Counted from the first letter of the stretch, positions 1-5,588 are shown. The stretch is 6,837 bases of DNA from Bacillota bacterium (GCA_023398855.1 JAEWRS010000025.1:1-6837), one strand, 5' to 3'. A program made the numbers and translations. The notes: generated from the sequence alone by a model not told the origin.

Positions 1-80
1 AACTGGACCTGAACCAGTTTATTGTCTTCCACTTCAAAGTTGATTTCCTGGGAACAGACACCTTTTGTTTTATATTTCAT
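1..80 (-). CDS. TSCPD domain-containing protein, TIGR03905-like (N-terminal part, cut by window edge)
   Basis: Only the first 26 codons are visible, reading MKYKTKGVCSQEINFEVEDN and then KLVQVQ, before the window ends. This opening (MKYxTKGVCSxxIxFEVEDxK) matches what I recall of the small (about 80-residue) TIGR03905 TSCPD-domain proteins of Clostridia. The TSCPD domain is also found near the C terminus of some ribonucleotide reductases, where it is cysteine-rich and thought to bind metal. The function of the stand-alone form is not established. The ATG is preceded by a GGAGG ribosome site 8 nt upstream and a strong sigma-A promoter, so the start is secure. The gene is divergent from mtnN. 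The diagnostic C-terminal GGC-type cysteines lie outside the window, so the family call rests on the N terminus alone. Confidence 0.8.
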   Translation of the reverse strand, partial: MKYKTKGVCSQEINFEVEDNKLVQVQ

Positions 81-126
81 TTATGAATCCTCCAATTTGT
101 AGCCCTATTTTGATATGAACTTTAAA

Positions 127-156
127 ATTATATCGAAATTCCGGGAAGGTTGTCAA
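127..156 (-). promoter_or_regulatory. Sigma-A promoter of the TSCPD gene
   Basis: On the minus strand this reads TTGACA, an 18-bp spacer, then TATAAT, so both hexamers are perfect. It lies about 45 bp upstream of the TSCPD start codon, and the GGAGG ribosome site is at 89-93. The -35 box is only 7 bp from the -35 box of the divergent mtnN promoter. Confidence 0.85.
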
Positions 157-163
157 TAGTTCT

Positions 164-191
164 TTGCAAACTGGTATCCAACCGTTATAAT
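164..191 (+). promoter_or_regulatory. Sigma-A promoter of mtnN
   Basis: TTGCAA at 164-169, a 16-bp spacer and TATAAT at 186-191. It is 45 bp upstream of the mtnN ATG. It is back to back with the TSCPD promoter, so RNA polymerase at one is likely to contact or exclude polymerase at the other. Confidence 0.75.
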
Positions 192-235
192 AGTAAAAAA
201 TAGTTGTAAAATAATGCACGGATAAGGAGAATACT

Positions 236-934
236 ATGTTAGGAATTATCGGAGCCATGGATGTAGAGGTTGGGGAAGTAAAAAGAGCCATGGACAATGT
301 TACGGTAGAAACCATAGCTGCAATGGATTTTTACAGAGGAATGTTAAAAGGAAAGGAAGCGGTTGTGGTCCGTTCCGGCATTGGAAAGGTCAATGCTGCA
401 ATCTGTACCCAGATCCTGGCAGACCATTATCATGTTGACGCAGTAATCAATACAGGAATTGCCGGTTCTTTAAAGAATGAAATCAATATTGGGGATGTGG
501 TGTTATCCACAGATACCGTGCACCACGATGTGGATGCAACTGGCTTTGGTTATCCGGCAGGACAGATTCCACAGATGAAGGAATTTGCTTTTCAGGCTGA
601 TGAAAGGCTTCGGGATCTGGCTGAAGAATGGTGTAAAAAGGTTAATCCTGAGATTGGAGTTTTTACCGGAAGGGTAGTGTCAGGAGACCAGTTTATTTCT
701 GATAGGGTTAAAAAGCAGTGGATATCCGAAACCTTCGGTGGGTTTTGCACGGAAATGGAAGGAGCGGCGATTGCCCAGGCCGCATACTTAAACCACATCC
801 CCTTCCTAATCATCCGAGCTATTTCAGATAAGGCGGATGACAGCGCAAACATGGACTACAGCGAGTTTGAAGAGAAGGCGGTAAAGCACTCCGTAAATCT
901 TATTTTAGCCCTGGCTGAACAGTATTCATATTAG
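236..934 (+). CDS. mtnN: 5'-methylthioadenosine/S-adenosylhomocysteine nucleosidase (MTAN)
   Basis: This cytosolic enzyme hydrolyses 5'-methylthioadenosine and S-adenosylhomocysteine (also 5'-deoxyadenosine in many species) to adenine plus the thioribose or S-ribosyl product. It clears inhibitory by-products of SAM use and feeds methionine salvage or the LuxS route. The protein has 232 residues, typical of the family (about 230). It opens with the conserved GIIGAMDVEV. Glu11 corresponds to E. coli Glu12, Glu175 in the TEMEGAAIA motif to Glu174, and Asp198 in RAISD to the catalytic Asp197. NTGIAGSL (72-79) and VVSGDQF (147-153) are further nucleoside phosphorylase/hydrolase family motifs. The ATG has AAGGAGA at 224-230. 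No intrinsic terminator follows, so some read-through into the next gene is possible. No salvage genes are adjacent. Family assignment is secure. Confidence 0.97.
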   Translation: MLGIIGAMDVEVGEVKRAMDNVTVETIAAMDFYRGMLKGKEAVVVRSGIGKVNAAICTQILADHYHVDAVINTGIAGSLKNEINIGDVVLSTDTVHHDVDATGFGYPAGQIPQMKEFAFQADERLRDLAEEWCKKVNPEIGVFTGRVVSGDQFISDRVKKQWISETFGGFCTEMEGAAIAQAAYLNHIPFLIIRAISDKADDSANMDYSEFEEKAVKHSVNLILALAEQYSY

Positions 935-938
935 GTTA

Positions 939-974
939 AGAATCGAATTATGACAAGATTTGACGAACGATTCT
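939..974. repeat. 7-bp inverted repeat downstream of mtnN
   Basis: AGAATCG at 939-945 pairs with CGATTCT at 968-974 across a 22-nt loop. No T-run follows, so it is not a convincing terminator. It could be a weak 3'-end stabilising hairpin or chance. Confidence 0.3.
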
Positions 975-987
975 AGGCGTTCTCATC

Positions 988-1016
988 TTCCCAAAGCCGG
1001 ACCAGGTGATTATAAT
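988..1016 (+). promoter_or_regulatory. Candidate promoter of the 313-residue membrane protein gene
   Basis: TATAAT at 1011-1016 is a perfect -10 box. The best -35 at standard spacing is TTCCCA (988-993, 17-bp spacer), matching only 4 of 6. The -10 lies inside the loop of the inverted repeat at 1005-1028, which could be an operator. Its position, 45 bp upstream of the ATG at 1062, supports that start over the in-frame TTG at 960. Confidence 0.45.
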
Positions 1017-1028
1017 AAACCTATCACC
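1005..1028. promoter_or_regulatory. Operator-like dyad around the -10 box
   Basis: GGTGAT (1005-1010) and ATCACC (1023-1028) form a perfect 6-bp inverted repeat separated by 12 bp that contain the TATAAT box. A repressor binding both half-sites would cover the promoter. No known regulator is recognised from this motif. It could also be coincidental. Confidence 0.35.
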
Positions 1029-1040
1029 GGTCGAAACCGG
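1027..1040 (+). other. Small hairpin just upstream of the ribosome site
   Basis: CCGGT (1027-1031), loop CGAA, ACCGG (1036-1040) form a compact 5-bp stem with a tetraloop, only 6 nt before AGGGGAG at 1047-1053. It would lie at the 5' end of a transcript started from the candidate promoter at 988-1016. It may stabilise the mRNA 5' end. Confidence 0.4.
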
Positions 1041-1061
1041 GAAGAAAGGGGAGCTACTATT

Positions 1062-2003
1062 ATGCTGGAATTTTTACAGACAGGCAAAGCGCTGTACGTG
1101 CTTGCAGCCCTATGTGGCATTGGCATTATCACCAGATGGCTGACACGTAACCTCTACAAAAGATTAATTAAAGAATCGGACAACCTTACACTGACCAAAA
1201 ACAAAAATCTTCGGGCATTTAAGCAGAAGACGGAAACAACGTACCAGATGAACCAGGGAATCCCCAAGGTAAAGCCGTATCTGGAACGGCAGATGTATGA
1301 TTTTAGGCATATGGGAATAACACTCCACGGATGGAATTTGTTTTCCAACCAGATGACGCTATGGTGCTTTCTTATAGGAGGTGCGGTAGCATTCGCATCC
1401 TACTGGTACCGCACCGATTCTTATTACATAGTTTTGTATGGCTCTGCAGGTATCATGTCCGGGCTGCTTACCATTTTGGTAGACCACGGAGCAGGAATAA
1501 CGGAGAAACGGCAGCAGCTGTTTGCGTCACTGGACAATTATTTGGAAAATACGTTGATTTACCGGCTTGATATGGAAAGAGAAGAAACACAGGCAATATC
1601 GGGGCATCATATGGAAACCCGTGAAAATATAAGATCTATTTATCCTCAAACAAATAAAAATATAGTGGAAAGCGAGCCGGAGCAGGACAAGAAGGCTGAC
1701 AGGAGAAGTGCAAGGCAAAGAAACGGATCCTTAGAAAAGGCAATAAGGAACCGCCCGCAGAAACAGTCCGTGGATGATTTCCCGGAAGCTGGGGAAGCCG
1801 TAGCAGAACGAGGTGATATCCAGAATCAGCCAGATCTAAAAAAATCCAGGCGTGATGTGGATTACCTAAAACGGAGTTTGGAACAGATTGCCGCCAGCAG
1901 AGAGAGAGAGCGGGGAAACAGACAGGGAGAAGACTGGCTTAAGGATTTAAGTCCTGATGAGCTAAAGTTAATCAGTGAAATTCTCCAGGAGTATCTAACA
2001 TGA
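1062..2003 (+). CDS. Unrecognised membrane protein with a long charged C-terminal tail
   Basis: This 313-residue protein is not one I can name. Three hydrophobic segments can be seen at about 10-25, 97-115 and 121-141. The stretch between the first two (26-96) is basic and hydrophilic. Residues 145-313 form a strongly charged, low-hydrophobicity tail rich in Glu, Lys, Arg and Gln, with a likely helical or coiled-coil stretch at about 262-310 (RRDVDYLKRSLEQIAASRER onward). It probably sits in the cytoplasmic membrane with the tail inside, which is inferred from its charge. The frame runs upstream to a TTG at 960. ATG 1062 is preferred because AGGGGAG (1047-1053) lies 8 nt before it, protein hydrophobicity starts there, and the upstream stretch looks like promoter DNA. 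It lies between mtnN and pgi with no evident functional link. The stop codon TGA overlaps a short downstream ATG. Existence of the gene is well supported, its role unknown. Confidence 0.8.
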   Translation: MLEFLQTGKALYVLAALCGIGIITRWLTRNLYKRLIKESDNLTLTKNKNLRAFKQKTETTYQMNQGIPKVKPYLERQMYDFRHMGITLHGWNLFSNQMTLWCFLIGGAVAFASYWYRTDSYYIVLYGSAGIMSGLLTILVDHGAGITEKRQQLFASLDNYLENTLIYRLDMEREETQAISGHHMETRENIRSIYPQTNKNIVESEPEQDKKADRRSARQRNGSLEKAIRNRPQKQSVDDFPEAGEAVAERGDIQNQPDLKKSRRDVDYLKRSLEQIAASRERERGNRQGEDWLKDLSPDELKLISEILQEYLT

Positions 2004-2059
2004 ACATTTGGAAGGAAGAAAGAAAATCATGTCGCATTCAGGACTATTCTGTGGTATAA
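2000..2059 (+). CDS. Possible 19-codon ORF, translationally coupled (tentative)
   Basis: ATG at 2000 overlaps the TGA of the preceding gene (ATGA junction) and is preceded by AGGAG at 1987-1991 with 8-nt spacing, a layout typical of coupled translation. It encodes MNIWKEERKSCRIQDYSVV and ends in the -10 box of the pgi promoter. No family is recognised. It may be a true small peptide, a remnant of a longer gene, or chance. Confidence 0.25.
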   Translation: MNIWKEERKSCRIQDYSVV

Positions 2060-2060
2060 T
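2052..2060 (+). promoter_or_regulatory. Extended -10 promoter of pgi
   Basis: TGGTATAAT is a perfect TATAAT with the TGn extension. No good -35 is seen at 16-18 bp upstream (TCGCAT at 2032-2037 is poor), which fits an extended -10 promoter. Transcription would start near 2067, giving a 5' leader of about 143 nt. Confidence 0.7.
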
Positions 2061-2066
2061 TTTCCT

Positions 2067-2193
2067 AAGCAGGGGGTCGGAAACCTGAAGTCAGATAAGC
2101 CATAACAAGCTACAGGCTATTTGATTCCGCAGGCAGTTGCCAGGGTCAAGCTCGCTTGGCTTCGGCCGTTTGCCTTTGCGAGAATAAAAGGAA
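2067..2193 (+). promoter_or_regulatory. Structured 5' leader of pgi, class unknown
   Basis: Two helical domains can be drawn. In the first, 2089-2101 pairs with 2115-2126 as a 12-bp helix with one bulged A (2097), two G-U pairs and a 13-nt loop. In the second, CGC plus AGGCA (2128-2135) pairs with TGCCT plus GCG (2171-2180), with TT bulged. Inside it are mutually exclusive hairpins: GTCAAG-CTCG-CTTGGC (2145-2160), GCCA with TGGC (2139-2142/2157-2160), and GGC-TTCG-GCC (2158-2167). No T-run follows, so it does not look like a transcription attenuator. The ribosome site at 2194-2200 lies outside the second domain. It does not match TPP, FMN, SAM, lysine, glycine, purine, cobalamin, ZTP, c-di-GMP or fluoride riboswitch cores that I can recall. 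It could be a cis-regulator, an mRNA stabiliser, or the body of a small RNA. Pairing was done by eye. Confidence 0.5.
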
Positions 2194-2200
2194 AAGGAGA
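2194..2200 (+). promoter_or_regulatory. Ribosome binding site fixing the pgi start
   Basis: AAGGAGA, 9 nt before ATG 2210. The open frame extends upstream to a TTG at 2156, but that lies inside the structured leader and lacks a ribosome site, so 2210 is chosen. Confidence 0.85.
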
Positions 2201-2209
2201 ATATTAACA

Positions 2210-3556
2210 ATGGGAAACGTTATTTTTGATTATTCCAGGGCATCAGGCTTTGTATCAGCAGAGGAAGTGGAGAACATGAAGGCCACAGTATTGTGTGCAA
2301 AGAACGTGCTGATGGACAAATCTGGCGCAGGCAGTGATTTCCTAGGTTGGATTGACCTTCCAGTGGATTATGATAAGGAAGAATTCCACAGAATTAAGAT
2401 GGCAGCAGAGAAGATTCAAAATGATTCGGATGTTCTGCTGGTCATTGGCATCGGCGGTTCCTATCTTGGAGCCAGGGCTGCCATAGAATTTTTATCCCAC
2501 AGCTTTTACAATGTATTGCCAAAAGGAAAACGTAAAACTCCGGAGATCTATTTTGTTGGAAACAGTATCAGCAGCAAATACATCCAGGATTTAAAGGATG
2601 TGCTGGATGGAAAGGATTTCTCCGTTAATATTATATCAAAGTCCGGAACAACCACAGAGCCGGCAATCGCTTTTCGGGTATTTAAAGATATGCTGATTGA
2701 GAAATATGGCCGTGACGAGGCAAATAAAAGAATTTATGCCACCACGGATAAGGCGCGGGGCGCGCTAAAGGATCTGGCTGACGAGGAAGGATATGAATCC
2801 TTTGTGGTTCCAGATGATGTAGGAGGACGTTTCTCAGTGCTTACGGCAGTCGGCCTTCTTCCTATTGCTGTGTCCGGTGCTGATATTGATAAATTGATGG
2901 AAGGCGCAGAGGCGGCCAGGCAGGAAGCTCTGGAAACAGCCTATGAATCAAACGGTGCCCTTCAGTATGCGGCTGTGCGCAATATCCTGCTTCGAAAGGG
3001 GAAAACAGTGGAGATCGTTGCTAACTATGAACCAAGTCTTCATTATGTTTCCGAGTGGTGGAAGCAGCTGTTTGGTGAAAGTGAAGGAAAGGATCAGCGG
3101 GGGATCTTTCCGGCAGCAGTGGATTTGACCACAGACTTACACTCTATGGGACAGTTTATTCAGGATGGGGCCAGAATTATGTTTGAAACGGTTCTGGATG
3201 TTGAAGAATCTCCTGCAGAAATTCTTCTTAAGGAAGAAGAGGCAGATACCGACGGAATGAATTATCTGGCAGGAAAGAGTGTTGACTTTGTCAATAAAAG
3301 CGCCATGAACGGAACGATTCTGGCTCATACCGACGGGAACGTGCCTAATTTAATGGTCAGGATCCCAAAACAGGATGAGTTCAGTCTGGGACAGCTGTTC
3401 TACTTCTTTGAATATGCATGCGGCCTCAGCGGATATATTTTGGGCGTGAATCCGTTTAACCAGCCAGGAGTGGAAAGCTATAAGAAAAATATGTTTGCAC
3501 TCCTTGGGAAGCCGGGTTATGAGAAGGAAAGGGAGGAGCTTTTAAAAAGATTATAG
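2210..3556 (+). CDS. pgi: Glucose-6-phosphate isomerase
   Basis: The enzyme interconverts glucose-6-phosphate and fructose-6-phosphate in the cytosol, at the entry of glycolysis and in gluconeogenesis. The protein has 448 residues, the compact Firmicutes form (about 450, against about 550 in enterobacteria and eukaryotes). The SIS-type phosphosugar-binding segments are [10 protein letters not shown] (78-87) and [11 protein letters not shown] (141-151). Signature 1 is [14 protein letters not shown] (202-215) and signature 2 [19 protein letters not shown] (408-426). Glu290 in FGESEGKD, His311 in TDLHSMGQ and Lys425 match the catalytic Glu, His and Lys of the Bacillus-type enzyme at identical numbering. 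All expected active-site residues are present and the frame is intact. It is probably monocistronic: its own promoter, a long leader and a strong terminator bracket it. Confidence 0.99.
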   Translation: MGNVIFDYSRASGFVSAEEVENMKATVLCAKNVLMDKSGAGSDFLGWIDLPVDYDKEEFHRIKMAAEKIQNDSDVLLVIGIGGSYLGARAAIEFLSHSFYNVLPKGKRKTPEIYFVGNSISSKYIQDLKDVLDGKDFSVNIISKSGTTTEPAIAFRVFKDMLIEKYGRDEANKRIYATTDKARGALKDLADEEGYESFVVPDDVGGRFSVLTAVGLLPIAVSGADIDKLMEGAEAARQEALETAYESNGALQYAAVRNILLRKGKTVEIVANYEPSLHYVSEWWKQLFGESEGKDQRGIFPAAVDLTTDLHSMGQFIQDGARIMFETVLDVEESPAEILLKEEEADTDGMNYLAGKSVDFVNKSAMNGTILAHTDGNVPNLMVRIPKQDEFSLGQLFYFFEYACGLSGYILGVNPFNQPGVESYKKNMFALLGKPGYEKEREELLKRL

Positions 3557-3572
3557 AAAGTGGGTAGGCAAT

Positions 3573-3628
3573 GCCGGTGTTCTGGTTTGGACCTTACTAA
3601 AAGGCCGGACCAGGGCATCGGCTTTTTT
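3573..3628 (+). terminator. Intrinsic terminator of pgi
   Basis: A very long stem runs from GCCGGTGTTCTGG (3573-3585) through GGACC (3589-3593). It pairs with GGCCGGACCAGG (3603-3614) and GGCATCGGC (3614-3622), using several G-U pairs and one bulged A, around a short TTACTAAAA loop. Six T residues follow at 3623-3628. On the opposite strand the G-U pairs become A-C mismatches, so it acts in one direction only. Confidence 0.93.
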
Positions 3629-3675
3629 CAATTATTGGATTTTTTGGAAAGAATAAAGAGTTATTTAAGAAAATC

Positions 3676-3709
3676 TTTAATATAAAATGACAGCACATTA
3701 TAGTATACT
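3676..3709 (+). promoter_or_regulatory. Weak candidate promoter region of the lipoprotein gene
   Basis: Two overlapping -10-like boxes are present, TATAGT (3699-3704) and TATACT (3704-3709). The first has TTTAAT at 17-bp spacing (3676-3681), a poor -35. The 8-bp palindrome AGTATACT (3702-3709) spans the second box. A promoter is expected here because a terminator lies upstream, but the exact box is uncertain. Confidence 0.4.
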
Positions 3710-3750
3710 TAAAGTACGCGTCTAAAAACAATTCATTTAAGGAGGAAGAT

Positions 3751-4521
3751 ATGAAAAAATATTTAATGCTTTTCCTTACTTTGGCAACAATGCTGACTTT
3801 GTCTGCCTGCAAGGGGGAAAAGGATCCCAAGGTGCTTTATGATGAGGCGTCCAAGAAAACGTCAGAGCTGTCGTCCATGGATGTAACTTCATTGGTTAAC
3901 ATGCAGATGACGCAGGGAGAGAACACCACGGATATCAAAATGGACCTGGATATGAAAATGGCTGACATCAATACAGAGAACATGAGATATCTGGCTAAGG
4001 GGACCACCTCACTCATGGGACAAAATATAGATATGCTTATGTACTATGAAAATGGCTATTATTATATGGACTCCATGGGCCAAAAGGTGAAATATGCTAT
4101 GGATTTAAATGCCATGATGGAACAGATCAAGCAGAGCACAGAGGGCGCAAGTGTTAATTCCTCTTATTTAAAAGAAATAACAGCAAAAAAGGAGGGAGAT
4201 AACCGGATTCTCACCTTTACAGTTGATGCAGAAAAGATGGATACTTACGTTCAGGATTTAATGGGCCAGCTGGGAACTAAAATGGAAGGGGTGGCCTATA
4301 CCATCAAAGAGGCCAGCGGAGAAGCTACAGTGAATAAAGACGGGTATTTTACCAACTCAAAGATTAAAATGTCCCTTGAAATGAACACCCAGGGCCAGAC
4401 AATAGCCATGGTTATGGATACAGATTCCACGTACAACAATCCGGGCCAGACTGTGGAGGTAACGGCTCCGGAGCTGGAAGGGTATACAGAAATCGATGCA
4501 GGAGCATTGGGGAATCAGTAA
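3751..4521 (+). CDS. Methionine-rich lipoprotein, probably DUF6612-like
   Basis: The 256-residue protein starts with a lipoprotein signal peptide: MKKY, a hydrophobic core (5-18), then the lipobox LSAC with the lipidated Cys at 20. It is therefore expected to be anchored on the outer face of the membrane. The mature part starts with a helix-like segment (KDPKVLYDEASKKTSELSSM). It continues as alternating polar/hydrophobic stretches such as DIKMDLDMKM and SKIKMSLEM, as in a curved beta-sheet. This resembles the LolA/LppX-like half-barrel of Firmicutes DUF6612 lipoproteins. That family name is from memory of the pattern and is tentative. Methionine is very frequent: 25 of 256 residues. AAGGAGG at 3739-3745 fixes the start. 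It is a single-gene unit between two terminators. Role unknown. A lipid- or hydrophobe-binding or surface-sensing role is only inference. Confidence 0.88.
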   Translation: MKKYLMLFLTLATMLTLSACKGEKDPKVLYDEASKKTSELSSMDVTSLVNMQMTQGENTTDIKMDLDMKMADINTENMRYLAKGTTSLMGQNIDMLMYYENGYYYMDSMGQKVKYAMDLNAMMEQIKQSTEGASVNSSYLKEITAKKEGDNRILTFTVDAEKMDTYVQDLMGQLGTKMEGVAYTIKEASGEATVNKDGYFTNSKIKMSLEMNTQGQTIAMVMDTDSTYNNPGQTVEVTAPELEGYTEIDAGALGNQ

Positions 4522-4542
4522 GAAGAATAAAACATTTTTACG

Positions 4543-4565
4543 GGGAAACAGGCAATGGGTTTCCC
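4543..4565. repeat. Hairpin ahead of the lipoprotein terminator
   Basis: GGGAAAC (4543-4549) pairs with GTTTCCC (4559-4565) around a 9-nt loop. On the plus strand no T-run follows. On the minus strand it is followed by a loose T-rich stretch, so it might weakly terminate the convergent GNAT transcript. Confidence 0.35.
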
Positions 4566-4584
4566 TGCTAAATGCTGTATATCA

Positions 4585-4620
4585 TACGCCCTGCAGCCTG
4601 CAGGGCGTAAATTATTTTTT
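4585..4620 (+). terminator. Intrinsic terminator of the lipoprotein gene
   Basis: A perfect 11-bp stem, TACGCCCTGCA (4585-4595) with TGCAGGGCGTA (4599-4609), has a 3-nt loop and is followed by AATTATTTTTT. It lies in the convergent space between the lipoprotein and GNAT genes. On the minus strand it lacks a T-run, but the stem could still slow the opposing polymerase. Confidence 0.9.
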
Positions 4621-4650
4621 GTTCCCTGTTATTCAAAGAATCCTAAAGGT

Positions 4651-5115
4651 TTATGATAATGTGGATGCAACATACATCCGCATGGAATTTCCATCATCAT
4701 CTGTTACCGTTGTGAGGAATTCCCATCCGCACCTTTCATAAAATTCCTTATGAGATGTAATTAAATATAACCTTTCAAAGCCCATATCTCCAAGATCTTT
4801 TCTGGCAGAGTCTAAAAGAAGCTTTGCAATTCCCTGATTCCGGTGTTTTTCTTCCACAAATAATGCACATAAATTTGGGCTTAAATCTTTCCTGTCATGG
4901 AAGTCATTTTCTATAATTCCCGCACCAGCAATAATTTCCTGATTTTTGTCTAAAACTACATACCATTGAGGTATTCCTGTCTTTTTGTCAATGCATTCCT
5001 GCATGCTCTCTTTATACGCTGCAAGGGGAACTCCCCATTTTTGAAAAAACCAGGAAGCTGATGGTTCCAAAAGATCAGGGTGTACGCATAATTTTTTTAA
5101 TGTCATAGATTCCAT
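4651..5115 (-). CDS. GNAT family N-acetyltransferase
   Basis: This is a predicted cytosolic acetyl-CoA-dependent acetyltransferase of 154 residues, a full-length GNAT domain. Motif A is seen at LCALFVEEKHRNQGIAKLLL (82-101). Within it R92-N-Q-G95-I-A97 is the Q/R-x-x-G-x-G/A pyrophosphate-binding loop. Motif B follows in the FYERCGWEF stretch (125-133), typical of the GNAT C-terminal half. The N-terminal stretch WFFQKWGVPLAAYKESM and the ENDFHDRKDLSP segment recall a clostridial subgroup of unknown substrate. ATG 5115 has AAAAGGA 8 nt upstream (5124-5130). The second Met (5106) would be too far from it. The gene lies 39 bp downstream of the 88-residue gene on the same strand, with no terminator between them, so the two are probably co-transcribed. 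The acceptor substrate cannot be inferred. Confidence 0.93.
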   Translation of the reverse strand: MESMTLKKLCVHPDLLEPSASWFFQKWGVPLAAYKESMQECIDKKTGIPQWYVVLDKNQEIIAGAGIIENDFHDRKDLSPNLCALFVEEKHRNQGIAKLLLDSARKDLGDMGFERLYLITSHKEFYERCGWEFLTTVTDDDGNSMRMYVASTLS

Positions 5116-5154
5116 ATGATAGTTCCTTTTCTTTTAAAGTCTGGATCAGAAGTT

Positions 5155-5421
5155 CTATTCTTCAATTACCTGGATTTCCAGAAAATCAAATGCAATGTGT
5201 TCAATAAAATTATCTTGAGTAAACCGGACTTTAGAATGCTTTTTAAATTCATGAACAGTAGAATCCAGCCATATGGGTTTTCCAAGATCAAACTGGAGAC
5301 AGATGTCATCGAGTGCCTGAAAGACCATGGAAGTTCTGGAAAGACTGTAATCAGAGATGGAAATAACGGTGTCTTTCATGATCCTGGTATCTTTCATTAA
5401 TTTTGCCCACAAACGAAACAT
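5155..5421 (-). CDS. Small conserved-type protein of unknown function (88 residues)
   Basis: The protein starts MFRLWAKLMKDTRIMKD and contains FQALDDICLQFDLGKPIWLD (34-53) and FKKHSKVRFTQDNFIEHIAF (59-78), ending in an acidic IEE. The layout resembles a small hypothetical family that I recall from Lachnospiraceae (MFRLWxKxxKD start, KPIWLD and HSKxRFTQDxFIE motifs). No function is known to me. It is soluble in appearance, with no signal or membrane segment. The frame extends 11 codons upstream to ATG 5454, but that codon has no ribosome site. ATG 5421 has AGAAAGGA (5432-5439) 10 nt before it and matches the family-like start. It is first in a likely two-gene operon with the GNAT gene. Confidence 0.82.
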   Translation of the reverse strand: MFRLWAKLMKDTRIMKDTVISISDYSLSRTSMVFQALDDICLQFDLGKPIWLDSTVHEFKKHSKVRFTQDNFIEHIAFDFLEIQVIEE

Positions 5422-5431
5422 AAGCGAATTT

Positions 5432-5439
5432 TCCTTTCT
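5432..5439 (-). promoter_or_regulatory. Ribosome binding site fixing the start at 5421
   Basis: On the minus strand this reads AGAAAGGA, 10 nt before ATG 5421. It argues against the longer in-frame start at 5454, which lacks any such site. Confidence 0.7.
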
Positions 5440-5478
5440 GAAATAGGCAGCCATATCAGCTGTTTTAATGATGCAACG

Positions 5479-5508
5479 ATTATAGCATTACCTTGCAGAA
5501 AAAGGCAA
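5479..5508 (-). promoter_or_regulatory. Promoter of the small protein/GNAT operon
   Basis: On the minus strand: TTGCCT, 18-bp spacer, TATAAT, with TGC directly before the -10 (extended -10). The start of transcription would be near 5472, about 50 nt before ATG 5421. This also supports the shorter start, because a start at 5454 would leave a leader of under 20 nt. The promoter is divergent from the one at 5527-5555. Confidence 0.78.
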
Positions 5509-5526
5509 GAAGGAAAATGACGGACG

Positions 5527-5555
5527 TTGTAAAACCTTGAAAAATATGGTAGAAT
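5527..5555 (+). promoter_or_regulatory. Promoter of the coiled-coil membrane protein gene
   Basis: TTGTAA (5527-5532), 17-bp spacer, TAGAAT (5550-5555) with a TGG extension directly before the -10. The start codon lies 33 bp further on, with AAGGAGG at 5572-5578. Confidence 0.8.
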
Positions 5556-5588
5556 CTTTGTAGGAAAACCGAAGGAGGAAGACTTAAG

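Noticed and set aside
592..852. 86-codon minus-strand open frame inside mtnN
   Set aside because: Antisense to a well-conserved enzyme gene whose frame is certain; no independent coding evidence.
960..1061. TTG-initiated N-terminal extension of the membrane protein (34 extra residues)
   Set aside because: No ribosome site precedes TTG 960; the stretch holds a promoter-like TATAAT, a dyad and a hairpin, and AGGGGAG is placed correctly for ATG 1062.
2067..2193. Transcription attenuator or known riboswitch ahead of pgi
   Set aside because: No hairpin in the leader is followed by a T-run, and none of the standard riboswitch core sequences I can recall is present.
2156..2209. TTG-initiated N-terminal extension of pgi
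   Set aside because: The extension (with [10 protein letters not shown]) lies in the structured leader, has no ribosome site, and the family starts near [15 protein letters not shown] supports ATG 2210.
5116..5400. 94-codon plus-strand open frame opposite the 88-residue gene
   Set aside because: The minus-strand frame has promoter, ribosome site and family-like motifs; this one has none and overlaps it nearly completely.
4651..5421. GNAT-type toxin-antitoxin module
   Set aside because: The small upstream protein shows no ribbon-helix-helix pattern, the genes do not overlap, and the GNAT subgroup looks metabolic; kept only as an alternative to test.
5422..5454. Longer start of the 88-residue protein at 5454
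   Set aside because: No ribosome site, and the likely transcription start (about 5472) is too close to it.
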